A stretch of 64,000 nt of DNA, from assembly GCA_963556195.1 (NCBI GenBank), contig OY744519.1:105812500-105876499 (forward strand), read 5' to 3'. Numbering within the stretch: position 1 is the stretch's first letter; each line of letters begins with the position of its first letter. This DNA comes from Sepiola atlantica (Eukaryota; Mollusca; Cephalopoda; Sepiida; Sepiolidae). The notes beneath the pieces are model-generated. The model did not search any database, was not told the DNA's origin, and saw only the letters and a list, made by a program, of their open reading frames with translations. The translations under genes were made by a program, and so were the position numbers. Positions 45,376 to 57,755 of the stretch are shown here, piece by piece.

Positions 45376-46954
45376 TTCCTGTTACCAGGTGTTTTTATAT
45401 ATACACGTGGTGTTTAGTTTAGCTAGCTAACGAATCAGATTCTTTGTTATTCCATCCCATGGGTTAATGTTATCATTAGCTAATGGCCAGAATTCTCACA
45501 AACAAAGGTTCGACTGACTATTCCTTTATCTTCTTTTGTTTTATTTTGTATAGGAGTGCCTAACCCTTCTTTGTGAATGTGTCGAAGTAACATGTGCCAT
45601 TATTTTCAGACGTGCCTGCTTGAAGTTCTTTTTCTATTTACATCGTTATGTGTTAATTTAGTTTAGTTTTTATTTAATTACTAATTTTTTGTTCATTTTA
45701 TTTTTCTTACGTATTGTTATCCTAAAGTTAAGTTTATTCTGTCTATACAGTTGTTTTCTATTTCATTTCTACAGTTTAATATGTTTTGGGTGTTTTTAAC
45801 GTTCAGAATTCCAAATTTCTCTTGCAGAAATAATTAACATTGGTCGTTTTAATTATTAGATGAACTAGCTTGTTGTGGTATTTTCAATTCGATTATTGGC
45901 GAGCGGCCGCTTCTTTGAGCTCCCATTAATTGGTCGCTAGTGCTGCTGTTATTCGGCGTTTTTTGTTATTAAATGTGTTTTCGTGGTCGTAATATCTGGT
46001 TTTGAAAATTAAAGGAGCTTATACCCAAGTAGTACTTTTAGTTATTCGGGCTTTCTTTGGCAAATATTGTTATGCATTTATTTGGTAGTGGACAAAGTTC
46101 ACGAGTTCTTCAGTTACAGCTTTTCTCTTCATTATTAACTTTCTTATTTCTATTTGAGTGATTGCTATCAGGGTTTCGGTTATTACTATTATTTATTGTG
46201 GTAATATCATTGTTCTTCTTAGTGTTTTTATTTGTGATATATTGCTCATTGTCATTACGCATGTTGTTATTATTTTTTCTCTACTGCTCTCATTTAGTAT
46301 TTTGTTATTGTGTGTTTTAATTATCATTTCTAAGTTTCTGCAGCAACTGTAGGACAGTTTTAGGTAATTTTATTGGATATGTTATTCAATGGAGTGGTTA
46401 CGAAGAAGTGTTTTGCGTTGAGAGTTCGGAATTCTTGCTCAGTTGTGTTGTTGGCAACTGATTATATGGTGATGTATACCAGATTATATTTGTTTTTCTT
46501 TTCTTTTAAATTTTATTATAATCATTGGTGTCATTTTCTCATATTTAATTTCGATATCAACTATTATTTAGAGCTGTGTTTAAGATGTTGCTTGAATTAT
46601 TAAATATGCTTTCGTTGCTAGAGTTATTGCTAGGAATACGTTCGAAAGACTAAGATTATGTTTTATGATTGATGCGGGATAATCGGAGTTTGAGTTTACA
46701 TATATTTGATTAGATTTACCCTGTACACATGTTTCGTAACTGAAATAAAAAATGTGAATGTTTTTATGTTAGCCAGTACGTCTACTCTATAGCCTATTTT
46801 TTCATTTCTACATATATAATTGTCTCCATTGAACTTGTTGAAAACCCCTATTATAGCACATCTATAATCTCTCACAGGAATAGAAAACGATGTATAGGAA
46901 GTTTGCAAGAGATGTAAAAACAGACATATAGAGAAAGTTAATGGTTATGGATGC
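45376..46954. other. Intergenic sequence, no gene seen
   Basis: T-rich on the plus strand from about 45530 to 46650; no motif in any frame. Confidence 0.4.
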
Positions 46955-47300
46955 GTAAATTCACTCAACCGACACAGAAGCAATCATCTGTGCTGCCCAA
47001 AACCAGGATTTAAACCAACTTATATGAAGTGCCGAATTTGTAAAAAAAAGTAAAAATGATAAAATGCAGTTTGTGAGACAAGTCAAACAATGTGACACAG
47101 TTGTGGCGTGTGTCTGGAAACTAGTACAGCGTGAATATAAAATTGAAAAGATATTGTCTCGACAATGATACATTAGGAACGATGTGGGAATATAGTCCTG
47201 GAAAACTAAAGACGTGCAGGCATTGACAAAACCTTAAAAGAATTTATCAACAATCTGTGCTGAAAAAATCGTGTGAGATGCAACCTGAGATAGTAATAGT
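46955..47300 (+). pseudogene. LINE reverse-transcriptase C-terminus, short remnant
   Basis: Plus-strand pieces read STDTEAIICAAQNQDLN, then in another frame MKCRICKK, then LVQREYKIEK. In a common group of animal LINE proteins the order is ESLIxAAQxQALxTNY, a Cys-containing knuckle (CRxC...H..C) and AQxEYKRRHDN. Frameshifts separate every piece. The knuckle is related in type to the one in the LINE at 59.6-59.8 kb, but this copy is in the opposite orientation. Confidence 0.45.
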
Positions 47301-48299
47301 AACGAAAATAGAAATATCTTTCCCGATGACAACAAAATGAAAAAAAAGAAAAAGAATGGTGCACTTGGCGATATCATAACCAAATTACTGGAACAAACTA
47401 AAGCGAATCTTAATGGAGAACTGAAGAATTAGAATATTGTATATTCTCAGGCTACCAAGATATTCAAGGTCTGGTTATTGAATGTCAGCGAACCTCCTAA
47501 ACACATTTTTGGCTGTATGCACGCATCGGCAAGAAAATACGATGAAAAGGGTCGGTTAAATGAATATGGATTTATAAATAGTTTGTCTTTACAAATGTAG
47601 TGCAAGAAAGTAAACATACAAACAGTAAATACACGTCCAAAAACAATTGACTGCACTAAATTGTAGCAATAGTGAGAGAGTCGCCTGAACCCACACAAAG
47701 CATTACAGTTGACGAATGCGAGTTTGCCAGTAGGAGACGGCCCGAGACACAGTATGTTCCGTTCGATGAAAAGCGAGCCAAAGCTGGAGAAAGGATGCAT
47801 ATTCAAGAACCTCGTGATCTTACGAGATCCGGGACATGGTCTTACGAGATTTTGCGGAGTTGACCCTTTTCCGAGGGGCATAACTCTAGATTCGAAACTC
47901 AATTCTCCCAAAGAGAGATAGCTTTGAAAAGAGGTAGCTTTTTCTTCCCTACAGAACCATCATCTAAAATGAAGATTGAACATGACTCTGCAGGATTCTT
48001 CAAGCATATATAATAAATAAGTATGACCTTAATCTAATTGTTGTTGGAAAATGACTTTCTGCTATGTCCTGCAAAATACATCTTAGTTCTTTAATCTGAA
48101 TAATACTAATAATGTCTATGAAAAACTTCAGTTACTTACTAAGCTTAAACTATTGGAACTTTTACTAATAGTTCTTTGGAATCGGGGATTCTTTTTTATA
48201 TTAGTCAAATGTTTCATCGAACGATAGAATATCTTGTTGTGCAGCCTGATTCAATAGAGAGTGAATATATGGCGATTTTATGGCCTTTAAATCGCTGTT
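47301..48299. other. Intergenic sequence; one less AT-rich block
   Basis: A more balanced block at about 47690-47930 is open in three frames (154 codons on the minus strand, 63 and 70 on the plus strand), but none shows a family motif. The length may reflect composition only. Confidence 0.35.
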
Positions 48300-48500
48300 G
48301 AGACATGAATACAACATCATAGTCCTCTTAACATTTAATATCACCAAATATTTGTCATGTGCCCATGAATAATTACATTTTGTTCATTCCATTAACTGTT
48401 TAATACGCTCATAATATTATTGATCTTTCAACTGTAAATCGTTCCATCTCCTTAACACTTATCCTTGGGTAGTTGTTGGCTTTAATAAGTAGTGACCCAT
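48300..48500 (+). repeat. Dispersed repeat, family E copy 4 (diverged)
   Basis: CCAAATATTTGTCATGTGCCCA, then TTTCAACTGTAAATCG and TTCCATCTCCTTAACACTTATC follow the order seen at 12.4 and 29.9 kb. Confidence 0.5.
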
Positions 48501-49684
48501 TAATAAAATACACTTAAAACAGCATTCTGTGCACAAGGTCATCGTAAATCAAACGTTTTCATACACTACTGTCATGCATTTTCACTTAGTCCAAGCAAGG
48601 ACAGACGTCTGTTTCATCGAATGTTTCGTACCCGGAACGCTATCCCTCTCTTCAGAAAGCTACTGCGCCAGACTTTATCTTCTTAAGTCACATTCTCTAG
48701 TGATGTTTACGATGCGAAGCAAAACAACGCACGTAGAACGTGTTCCGTTCCTTTTCCGCACGTGACAAAGGAGTATATGACTCGCTCTCGTACACAAATG
48801 TGCTCAGATTAAGACACTGGCTAATATCAGCGAGAAATCACTGGTAAACGCGTAATTCGAGATCAGCTAGTGCGTTACAATAACAACGGACTGTAACGAA
48901 GAGTACGTAACAAATAAGGAGAGTTTCTGTTACTCAGATTCCATGGAAAGTTACAATTGTTTATCGGCGATAAATAACTAGTAACGACTGCCGTGAGAAG
49001 TTAGTAATGCATATTAGAAATATGAGAGGTAAGTAATACATAGTACTATTTGAGAAGAAGAATGAATAGAAGAATATTAATAAGAGGGTCTGGTCTATCC
49101 GTAATAGGAAACTTCTTGAAAAATACAATGTATGTATTCTCCACCAACTGCCAATTGCCAACTTCACTTCTTTCTCTCTGCACTTCACTTTGCTCACTGA
49201 GCAACAACACCTCTTCAATCAAAAGAGTACAGTTCTTATACTGATCAATCCACCCTCTATGCAAATTGACTCCCAACCAGAGTCATCTAAACCGCAGAAG
49301 GCAGTGGAAGAACGACAATACCGTAAAAAGCAGTTAGATATTGATCCCATTGATCACTAATACTACTACAACAACAACTACTACTACTGCTACTAATAAT
49401 AATAATAATTATAATAAGAACTACTATCTAAATAGACGTTGTGTTTAATAGTAGTATTTTCTGAGGCGTGTATTATCTTATTATACACCCTTGTAGCTGG
49501 AACCCACGTATGTCGGCGTCGTCTTTGATCAAATCACAGAACACGGTATTTTTTATTAAGGCTTTTATTTGTGTAAGGAATATACACAGACTATATTTAC
49601 AGGAATCAGAAATATAAAAATACAGAAGAAGAGATATCCATGTATTCAGTTATTCACACTTGCCTGAGAAAGAGAGAAGAAGAC

Positions 49685-49685
<1 letters not shown>
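48501..49685. other. Intergenic sequence, no gene seen
   Basis: A short run of CTACTA and AATAAT trinucleotides lies at about 49358-49410. Nothing else is recognised. Confidence 0.4.

Positions 49686-49730
<45 letters not shown>
49686..49730. repeat. (GA)n microsatellite
   Basis: About 44 bases of GA. Confidence 0.96.
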
Positions 49731-49733
<3 letters not shown>

Positions 49734-51245
49734 ATAGAGAAACGTATTTTTCGCAATTTTGCTAGACCGTTAAGGAAGCAGTAGCAACTACTTTTTGCGC
49801 TCACTCAGCTTAAGGTCTGACAGGAACAAGACACACAATCCTCTTCTAGAAAAAATCATGCCGCTTTTTCACCGAGGTCACCTTTCTGAACCCACAGCCG
49901 TCAAGCATTTCTAGTTTTTCGCTTTCAACCAATCCGCTTCTCTCCGGCCTTTATTATATAACATCTGCACCTTTTTGTTTATTATATACAGCCAAGAATT
50001 CAGTGGTAATTTTATGTCATCTTTATCATTCTCACCGTTTTGTTTTGATCATACAAAAGTGGGTACAAGTTAAGAGCCAAGATAGAAAAGATGTGGAAGA
50101 GGCTGGAACTTCACGAATGCAGAGAAGAGTGAAACAATGATGGAGAGACACATATTTTACGAGAGAAAGTAATCGATTTGCTTCCATTTTTGTATGCCGA
50201 TAGACACTTGAGAAGCGACGAAACGTTTGGCAGCTGGTTTCATTCGCAGACACCGGCAATTCTGTTTCTCTTTATTTCAAGCGAAACTTCTCATGTCCAA
50301 TCATGGCGACTGAAGGAGACATAGAAAGAAGGAAAAACAAAATAATATAATTTCTATCATTCTGTTTTCTTGAATCATTTACGATACAATCTTCTAGAAA
50401 GTTACAAAAAGAAATGAAAAGAATTGTCTTTAGATTCATAATGTCTCGCTTCCATCTAATCAATTAATTTTTAATTTCTCTTGTTTGTTTCAAAAGAAAG
50501 GTGAAATTGGTTTTCTTGATTCTGTAAAATGCCATAATTGGAAAAGATGGTCATTAAAAGAAAGAACCTCCGACTTTCTTTCATGTTTGTCTTGTCGAAT
50601 TTAGGATTGTTTATGTAAACTCGGGAATCTAAACAGAACTTTAAACTGGAACCTTTATTTAAACCACCGGGGTAGATTTTCTTGTTCTCTCAGAATTTAC
50701 TGCATAGCAGTCCAAAGCAATTTATACTTATATTATTTTTGTTTTACTAATGTGTAACCAATTATCAAGCTACTCGAGCATAATGGTTAATAAGATTAAA
50801 ATTATTACAAATAAAATATGAGGAACACTATGAGAGTATTAACATTGATCAACAGTATGAATTTATTAACACTCATATAAAAGATTTTGACAAGACATTG
50901 AATTCGAAGACGACCACTTCAATAAAAATCGTGTAGATTGATACTTCAACTTAGTCTGTCATTTAGAACTGATGTTTACTAAACAGTTTGTCCGTTGAGC
51001 CACGTATCCATGCTTAGCCAGTTGGATTAAAAAGGTTTTCAGTTTTAAATTCCGTATAGATTCCTGATTTCGACATAAAGATTTGCGAGTTCGACAATAC
51101 AGGTCTGAAGAAGATCGAAAGTTACATCGACCGAATACTTGTGAGAACAACACCTAAAATGAGAGCAATTGTCCGAATAATTCAAATACTATGAATTATC
51201 AATCTTCATATAAAATAAGTGTACTTATCCAGATTAGGATAAGCT
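49731..51245. other. Intergenic sequence, no gene seen
   Basis: No motif was found in the 60-75-codon frames. Confidence 0.4.
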
Positions 51246-51723
51246 AAAATTTACTTGGTTTCGGTAGTTTCCGGATATTTACGAAGACGACCGAAAAATG
51301 TCGAAGCGCTTATCTAATCAGAATGCGAAAAAATAAGTAGACGATAAGTTAACATTTTAATTGATTGAATAACGAAATTCACTGATTGGAAATAAAAAAT
51401 TATCAAATCAATAATGAATTTTAACGAACCCTACCACTTACCTGAACCCTAACACAGTCTTTACACTTGTCCAGTGAAAAAACAAAATTGTCCATGCAGA
51501 ATAACATTTTATACGCCCAAGGTTAGCCATACAATCGTTTAAACAGTTGCTTAGTAATCTTTTTCTTAAAAAAAGATTTTACGCGTAAAAAAGAACATTA
51601 TTTTCAAGTTGTACATTTGGCTTTGTTTAGGATTTTTTGGGCGCAACCAACCAACTTTTCATTCGGCTTTTTATCGGCCGTCGACGTAAACATCCGGAAA
51701 CTACCGACAATTACCTAAATTAG
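51246..51723. mobile_element. MITE-like element with long inverted ends
   Basis: The left end (ATTTACTTGGTTTCGGTAGTTTCC, then GGATATTTACGAAGACGACCG) pairs with the inverse complement of the right end (ATTTAGGTAATTGTCGGTAG, then TTTCCGGATGTTTACGTCGACGGCCG). The imperfect TIRs are about 55-60 bases, the element about 478 bp. There is no transposase, so it is non-autonomous and would depend on an enzyme supplied elsewhere. The ends do not match the mariner-like element at 40.8 kb. Confidence 0.75.
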
Positions 51724-52295
51724 CACAGTTCCGCAGAGATCAATGTTTAAACTGATCGGCCTGATATTCTCACGCAACATGAAGTGTAATAAGTATTTAG
51801 AAAATGCTGTCGAGTAAGCAACAAAATGTATGCTCCCCGACAGTATCCTCTATATCTATCAAGCTACCATTCTTCCCTGCATGGAGTATTGTTGACACAT
51901 CTGGACTGCTGCATCAACTATTCGCTTTTTCTTCTTGGACAGTGTGCAAAAAAAAGAATATCTAACCTAAAAGTTTCCGCACTCTTTGCCAAGCTTCACC
52001 CCCTGTCACATCGCTGCGTTGCTTCATCCCTGTGCTTGTTTTACAAGTACTTACACGGAATGTGCGCCGATGGACTTACTGCATATGCATATGCACCCGA
52101 AGTAGATACTTCCAACCCCACCCAACTAGCAGAAAAATTCCATCCCTTCAGTTTAGAGGCACCTAGATGGCGGCAATTTTCTACTCTAATAGCTTCTTTT
52201 ATCGGATTGCTCACTTTTGGAATTCCCTTTCCGCTCACTGTTTTCCCGGCTGTAATAACATGCAGAAATTTAAATGTAATTGTAAAATAATGATG
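51724..52295 (+). pseudogene. LINE reverse-transcriptase C-terminus (Jockey/CR1-like)
   Basis: Decayed sequence from about 51735 reads FKLIGLIFS, then YLYQATILPCMEYC and HIWTAA, then from about 51948 the open stretch KRISNLKVSALFAKLHPLSH, RCVASSLCLFYKYLHGMCAD, HPFSLEAPRWRQFSTLIASF and, after a shift, AHFWNSLSAHCFPG. These are the thumb and C-terminal blocks of non-LTR reverse transcriptases (IRPxMEYCxHIW, then xVxSLxLFYRY, then FxPxTxxLWNSLPxxxFP). The catalytic region is missing upstream. Related scraps are at 36080 and 63810, all on the plus strand. Confidence 0.72.
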
Positions 52296-53357
52296 CAGAC
52301 ATGTTGAGTACTAACGCATAAAACTTCACGGGGAGGCTAAGAGCATGATCGCGCAATAATGAGAAAAAGCCGAAGACTAGATATGTTGTCAATTAGGCTA
52401 AAAGAACAACGGAAATGAATCGGTGAGGTCGACAAGTTCATTTCGGAGTATGACGTCTTAAAGAAAACGACTCGGTAACCTTTAAAAGAATCCGGTGCAC
52501 GAGGCCAGAAGAATAATGCACCCGGAGTGCAAAGTCATAAATAAAAACGGCGGTTTTAAACGAAGGAAGAAAGAGCGCTTACGTAGCAGAGATCGAGTTG
52601 GGAGGATATAGAGAAAAACTTGTCATGGGTCAGTCCCGAAGAGAAGTACCCTTACAACGGCCGAAATGCCTAAACAACTGGCGTGGGGATCACAAGCCTT
52701 CCCTAGATTCCGGGAGCAGACTGATACAGAACGTATTGTCGTGTTTCTCTCTAGGTTGCAAGGTAAATCACTTTGCCTGGTTTTCGTGAAAATAACCTAC
52801 GTTGGGTAGAGTCAAAAATCAACCGCCATCAAGGTAAATAAAGAGGTTTTTTCTGTAAGACAGGAGAAAGGACAATAATGCCAAAGGACTTTTGCTAACA
52901 AGGAAATATTTAATTATATATATGTGTATACCCAACTTACACCAGAAACAATAAAGAAACAGAGTTTCTCGAGCACGTTCTTGTCTCTATCGTTATGTTT
53001 TGTTTGATGCTAGCCGGTCTCCCTAAGGAACGTGTATTGCAACATATAACGTTAACAAACATATTGCTTCCTAACTCCTCACACATGTTACCTCCCTATT
53101 AATCTGGCCAAATTTCGTGGTTTTAAAACCGTATTGCTGTTCGAACTTATGCGGTTATTATCTTTAGACCGAAGATATAAAGATAAAAATAGCTCAGGCA
53201 AATTATTTACGTTACGTATCAGATGTTCTGAACAATACATAAGGGTTTTCAACTGCAGAGCACCAGATAAATAGCCATATATGTGCGTCTAATTTCAGTG
53301 TTGACTCATTACCAATTCCCACTAAGTCACAATCTATCTATTACGTTAACATTCGAA

Positions 53358-53360
<3 letters not shown>
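52296..53360. other. Intergenic sequence, less AT-rich; possible LTR-like block
   Basis: From about 52320 to 53050 the sequence is richer in G and C than its surroundings, and AATAAAGAAACAGAG with CGAGCACGTTCTTG near 52950-52985 looks like the poly(A)-signal part of an LTR. I could not find a matching second LTR in the window, so this stays a guess. Confidence 0.25.

Positions 53361-53399
<39 letters not shown>
53361..53399. repeat. (TA)n microsatellite
   Basis: About 39 bases of TA. Confidence 0.96.
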
Positions 53400-53403
<4 letters not shown>

Positions 53404-53949
53404 ATTAGAATAAATAAATGCAAAAGTGTTTTCTACCTATCCTAACAATATCAACATCAAAATAGGTGATGGTTATTTTATTCTATGATACAAGATAACA
53501 TTCTGAAATACCGTATATATAGTAATCTTCAAAAATCCACAATCAGTTATAGGTATTTTTTATTTGCATACTTATTTTGTAAACTGTTTCTATTGAATTA
53601 ATATTATGTAATATATATTCATAATTTGACTTACATATGTTGTTATACACACACCATAGTTTAGTCTATAGTAATATTATTATAATTATTTATAAATTTA
53701 ATTAAAAAGTTTTATGGTAAAGTTTCAAAACTTTTCTTAGAATTTCATTTTCATTAATTTACAAGGGAGGTTACTTACGTGAAAACTTACGACATTAGTT
53801 AAACATATGATGTTGCTAAGATGTTGAGAACAGATACTACTGTTTTATCTTAGCCAAAAAGCCAACGAACAATAAAAATAATGTTTGTTTATGAATAGGC
53901 ATTTCAAATTAATTAATTATTGCATTACATTTTAGTTCGATGGGTAGTA
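53400..53949. other. Intergenic sequence, no gene seen
   Basis: AT-rich; nothing recognised. Confidence 0.4.
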
Positions 53950-54440
53950 TACTATCGATTCTGTTGAATTAAGACATCCTCCCAGAAATTACCTCCTCAT
54001 TTTACGAGGGTGGAATTAATCATCTTAAGTATAACATTCTCCTTTAGGACATGGGTTAATGTAGTATCTGTTTTGTAGCAATAGGACTATCTTCCCAGCA
54101 ACTACCTTCTGCTTTTTTTCAGAGGGGGAGGGGTAGTATAGTATTTGTTCTGTTATCATAATATCATATTCAGAGGCATTACCTCCTCCTTTTTTAGGGT
54201 GCCAGGTAGGTGTAGTATATGTTCGTGTATTTCTCATGGTACCATTCTCCCAGTATTGTCTTCTCATTTTCTTTGAGGGAAAGAGGTAGTGTAATATATG
54301 TTCTGTTGTTGTGATATCATCTTCCCACGTATTCTCATCTGTTGGGCGGGTAGTATTCGTTTGACATGATACCATCCTCTCAATCATTACCTCCTATTTT
54401 AGGGATCAATGTAGCATATATTCCTTCACTATGATACCAT
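53950..54440. repeat. Degenerate minisatellite, unit about 75-90 bp, locus 2
   Basis: Same pattern as 20565-20960: GTAGTATATGTTC.GT, GATACCATC.TCCCA, ATTACCTCCTC, TTTTAGGG. About six units can be traced (pattern starts near 53950, 54050, 54130, 54215, 54290 and 54355). The 120-codon minus-strand frame is built from it and is not a gene. Confidence 0.75.
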
Positions 54441-54444
54441 CATA

Positions 54445-54495
54445 TTAGGCTTGCAAAAATATCGGACTGAAGGGAGCATATATTTACTAGTATTA
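54445..54495 (-). repeat. Short dispersed motif, copy 3
   Basis: Minus strand: ACTAGTAAATATATGCTCCC, then TTCAGTCCGATATTTTTGCAAG. It directly follows the last minisatellite unit. Confidence 0.55.
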
Positions 54496-55809
54496 TAACG
54501 GGTCTCATTTACGTATGTCTGACAATAAAAAACAATATTTGCAATAGATCAATAATATTAGATAATAGATAATCACTTATTGAATTAGCCTTTTCGAAAA
54601 GAAACGATAAAAATGAACGTTATTTTTTATTTCTGTTGCGGAGAATATAAAAAAATAGTATTTTTAGAAATAAATCCGAAAACAAGAGAGGAAGAAGAAA
54701 ATGAGAAAATGTAAATAACGTAAAAATTAAGTTAACTTTCTCCGGTGATGCCCGTATGTAACGGTTGATACTTGTTGGTCAACAACTACCCTTTCATACC
54801 TACTCTCTAATTGTTTCCCAACTCTAAATCACTTTTCACTGAAAATAACATTTCAGACAGTTTTTGACGCGATGGGTTAAAAGACCTTGTTCAATTGAAG
54901 ATTTGGAGCCATTACTTCGAACCAGAAACCGCTATGTTTTTTTTTCTTTTTGGTTTGTTTTTCTTATGTACAGATTGCCTAAATTTATTTTCATAGTAAT
55001 TTGGGGCTATGAAAACGTGATATTCCCGAATAAATGGCAGCCGATGTGTAAGCCACACAAATGTTTACGTAATAAGGATTTATAAAGATTTCCCTAGTAA
55101 TTGAGCACATTCGAAAAAATATAGGTTCAAGTAAATTTTTTAAATACATCTGGACTTTTTAATTATATCTTATTTCTATATTTAAGTAAATATTTATTTG
55201 TGTGTGGTATAGATATCGATATGGATACAGTTAGAACGTTCGAATATTTTTTAATAAGGGGTAATTTTTTCAATGTATCTAAACACAGCAGTGAAACTTC
55301 CTTTCGATGCTATATGTACAGTCATACAATAACTAAAATGTATTAGAACGTAAAGAAACGAAGTTTATTTTTTTAAATATATTGCGTATTATAACCAAAA
55401 AAAGTAAGAGAAATAATATATGAATGATGAATCAATTTCAAAAACATTTAAATAATCATTTGCATTGGTATTTTTAAGATTAAATATGATTTTTATTTTT
55501 ATTAATTCGAATTCGTTCTACTTCGTTTAATCTATTTCATTTTTTACAACTATCTGTAAGAAACGTATTTTTTAGTAATAACACTTAGGTAATATTTTAT
55601 TTATTACTTTACCTTATATTAAAAATGATATTTTTTTAGTAGATTTATAGAAACACGATAGCGCTAATAGTTTTTATTACTTACTAGACCTAATGTTACA
55701 AATGTTATTTTTCACTTTTTTTTTCAATGCAACAATTTTAAACATGACAATATATGATATTCTTTTTTCCTCAAAACACTTTCCGCCCAGCAACGCAAGG
55801 TAATTACCG

Positions 55810-55812
<3 letters not shown>
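54496..55812. other. Intergenic sequence, no gene seen
   Basis: About 1.3 kb, strongly AT-rich; nothing recognised. Confidence 0.4.

Positions 55813-55877
<65 letters not shown>
55813..55877. repeat. (TA)n microsatellite
   Basis: About 65 bases of TA. A further 17-base TA tract lies at 56180-56196. Confidence 0.97.
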
Positions 55878-55880
<3 letters not shown>

Positions 55881-56838
55881 ATCTCGGTAAAATTTGCATC
55901 CGTAGAGTAAAAGTCCAGAGAATTCTTACTGTTTTTATAAAACAGTGCTCAATAATAAATAGAGCTGTTTAATCGTTGTATATATGTTTATTTATACCAA
56001 CATTATTTGGCTACACATTAGCAGACATGTTTTAGTTTTAACTGCAAACCAGCTAAAGTTCATAATCCCTTTTTTTTATGTGCAGATGCAGATAAAGCCC
56101 TTGTCATACTGAGACTCATACTAAGAAATTGGCTTAACAAATTCATTAGAAATACATAAATAGTTATCAATTCGAAAATATATATATATATATATTGCGA
56201 TGTGACAAAAGATAAAGGTCTAAAAATCAAAACAAACAGCCATAGGATGCCCTTCCATGCATAGTGTTTCTGATACACCGCCTTAGACAGACAGTCATCT
56301 GAACACTTTTTTGTCTTTCTATTGAATTCATGGAGGAACGATACGAAATTGACATACAAGTGTTGGTTGGCCCTCTATTGAACGAAACGGAACCGTAGAA
56401 TTGTACGAAAACGTTTTCTTAAATGTTTCTTTGTTAAATAAAATCTGTTTATAATGTAATAAAATAATGTTTTAACCTACAATCAACAAATTAAATATTG
56501 TTGTTTACAGAGATAATGATCTCATTATATTCTATAACACATCTTTCAGAAATTTAAATTACAAAAATAATATAGATTTTTTACAACTTAGGTTCTGACA
56601 TAGAATAAAAATGAATCTAAAATTAGTAAATTTTGAAGCCATATCTAACTGGTATCTAAACAACAAAACATAAAATACCTAATAATCGGATAATCGATAC
56701 ACATTTTCATTAAAAGCAATTAATTATCTAAAATTATCAATATTAATAAAATTAAACGTTGTTATTGCTGCATGGGTGAAACGCAATAAATAATAAATGG
56801 ACACAATACAAAAGATTAACAATCAGAATAATTAAATA
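55878..56838. other. Intergenic sequence, no gene seen
   Basis: The 99-codon minus-strand frame at 56060-56359 has no recognisable motif. Confidence 0.4.
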
Positions 56839-57040
56839 CAACATAATTACGTTGACATACCGTCTTCCGTTCGATCACCGGAGTTAAGTGACTTTCAGCC
56901 TGGTTAGCACTTAAATGGATGGCCATTTGGTAGTACCAGGTGCTGAATATAGGAGTGCTCTCTGTTTATCTCGGCATTATTTTCAGTAGTTCTGGACTTT
57001 TTTTTCCACTGGAATCAAGCAGTACTTATTTAGGAGAAGC
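56839..57040 (+). mobile_element. 5S rRNA-derived SINE, copy 2
   Basis: 56839-56953 is a diverged 5S rRNA: TTCGATCACCGGAGTTAAGTG, CAGCCTGGTTAGCACTTAAA, TGGATGGCCATTTGGTAGTA and CCAGGTGCTGAAT. The body then matches copy 1: GTGCTCTCTGTTTATCTCGG, CATTATTTTCAGT, CACTGGAATCAAGCAGTAC and TTAGGAGA. The 3' hairpin words of copy 1 are not preserved. The 5S part is too diverged to be a working 5S gene. Confidence 0.82.
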
Positions 57041-57755
57041 GTTGTTGGGAATGCGCAACCCTTTTCTCATAATTGACTCCACGCACAGGAACCCTTAAAG
57101 AAGGTATCCATTGTCTTTTGATACTGAGCAGAGGCCCGTAGGTAGTTTTGGTGTAATTAGCGTTAATTATACCGATGTACGTAGTCGTAGAGTAAAAGAG
57201 AATTGCCCACTAATCAATAAATGTTAAACAGCTAATGCCTAATGCAAAGCTCTACGATAATAATACTCTGGTCTTTTTAACTCGTTTCTTTCCGTATTCT
57301 TATTCGCTTTGTTACTTCTTCCACTGTTGTGGATTTACTATTTATTGTTCTTTCAAACTAATGCCGTTACAGGTGTCTATCTTAGTTTTCTTATTTAAAT
57401 ATACATTTTGTATTCTACATCTAAAATCTACATTGCCAGTTTTAATTATATTAAATACGATCACTATCTTATAATGGGAAAGGGAATATTTTAAAGATGG
57501 TCAACGGTGACATTAAATGATCATATTTAATATAATGTGTTAAATAATGAAACAGTTGGCATTAAGTGTTCTTAAGAACACACCTTCCTGGTTCATTGTA
57601 CACCAGTCACTCTGGGAGGGTTGAGCTGGTTTTCTCCGATAGGGAAATTTTATAGTGAATACATTCACACGCTGACCTTAGCCTCATGTCACTTAAAACT
57701 AAATACGTTGGTGACCTAATTAGTAAAGCAACAATTTTAAGGAAAAACATCGACT
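57041..57755. other. Intergenic sequence, no gene seen
   Basis: The 79-codon plus-strand frame at 57235 is rich in Phe, Leu and Tyr, without a family match. Confidence 0.4.

Noticed and set aside
47447..47911. 154-codon minus-strand frame as a host gene
   Set aside because: No domain, no splice context and competing open frames on the other strand; support is too weak to annotate as a CDS.
52041..52238. Minus-strand 65-codon frame
   Set aside because: It is antisense to the clear LINE reverse-transcriptase C-terminus on the plus strand.
56839..56953. Functional 5S rRNA gene
   Set aside because: The 5S blocks are recognisable but carry many changes and continue into a SINE body shared with another copy, so it is a retroposed derivative.
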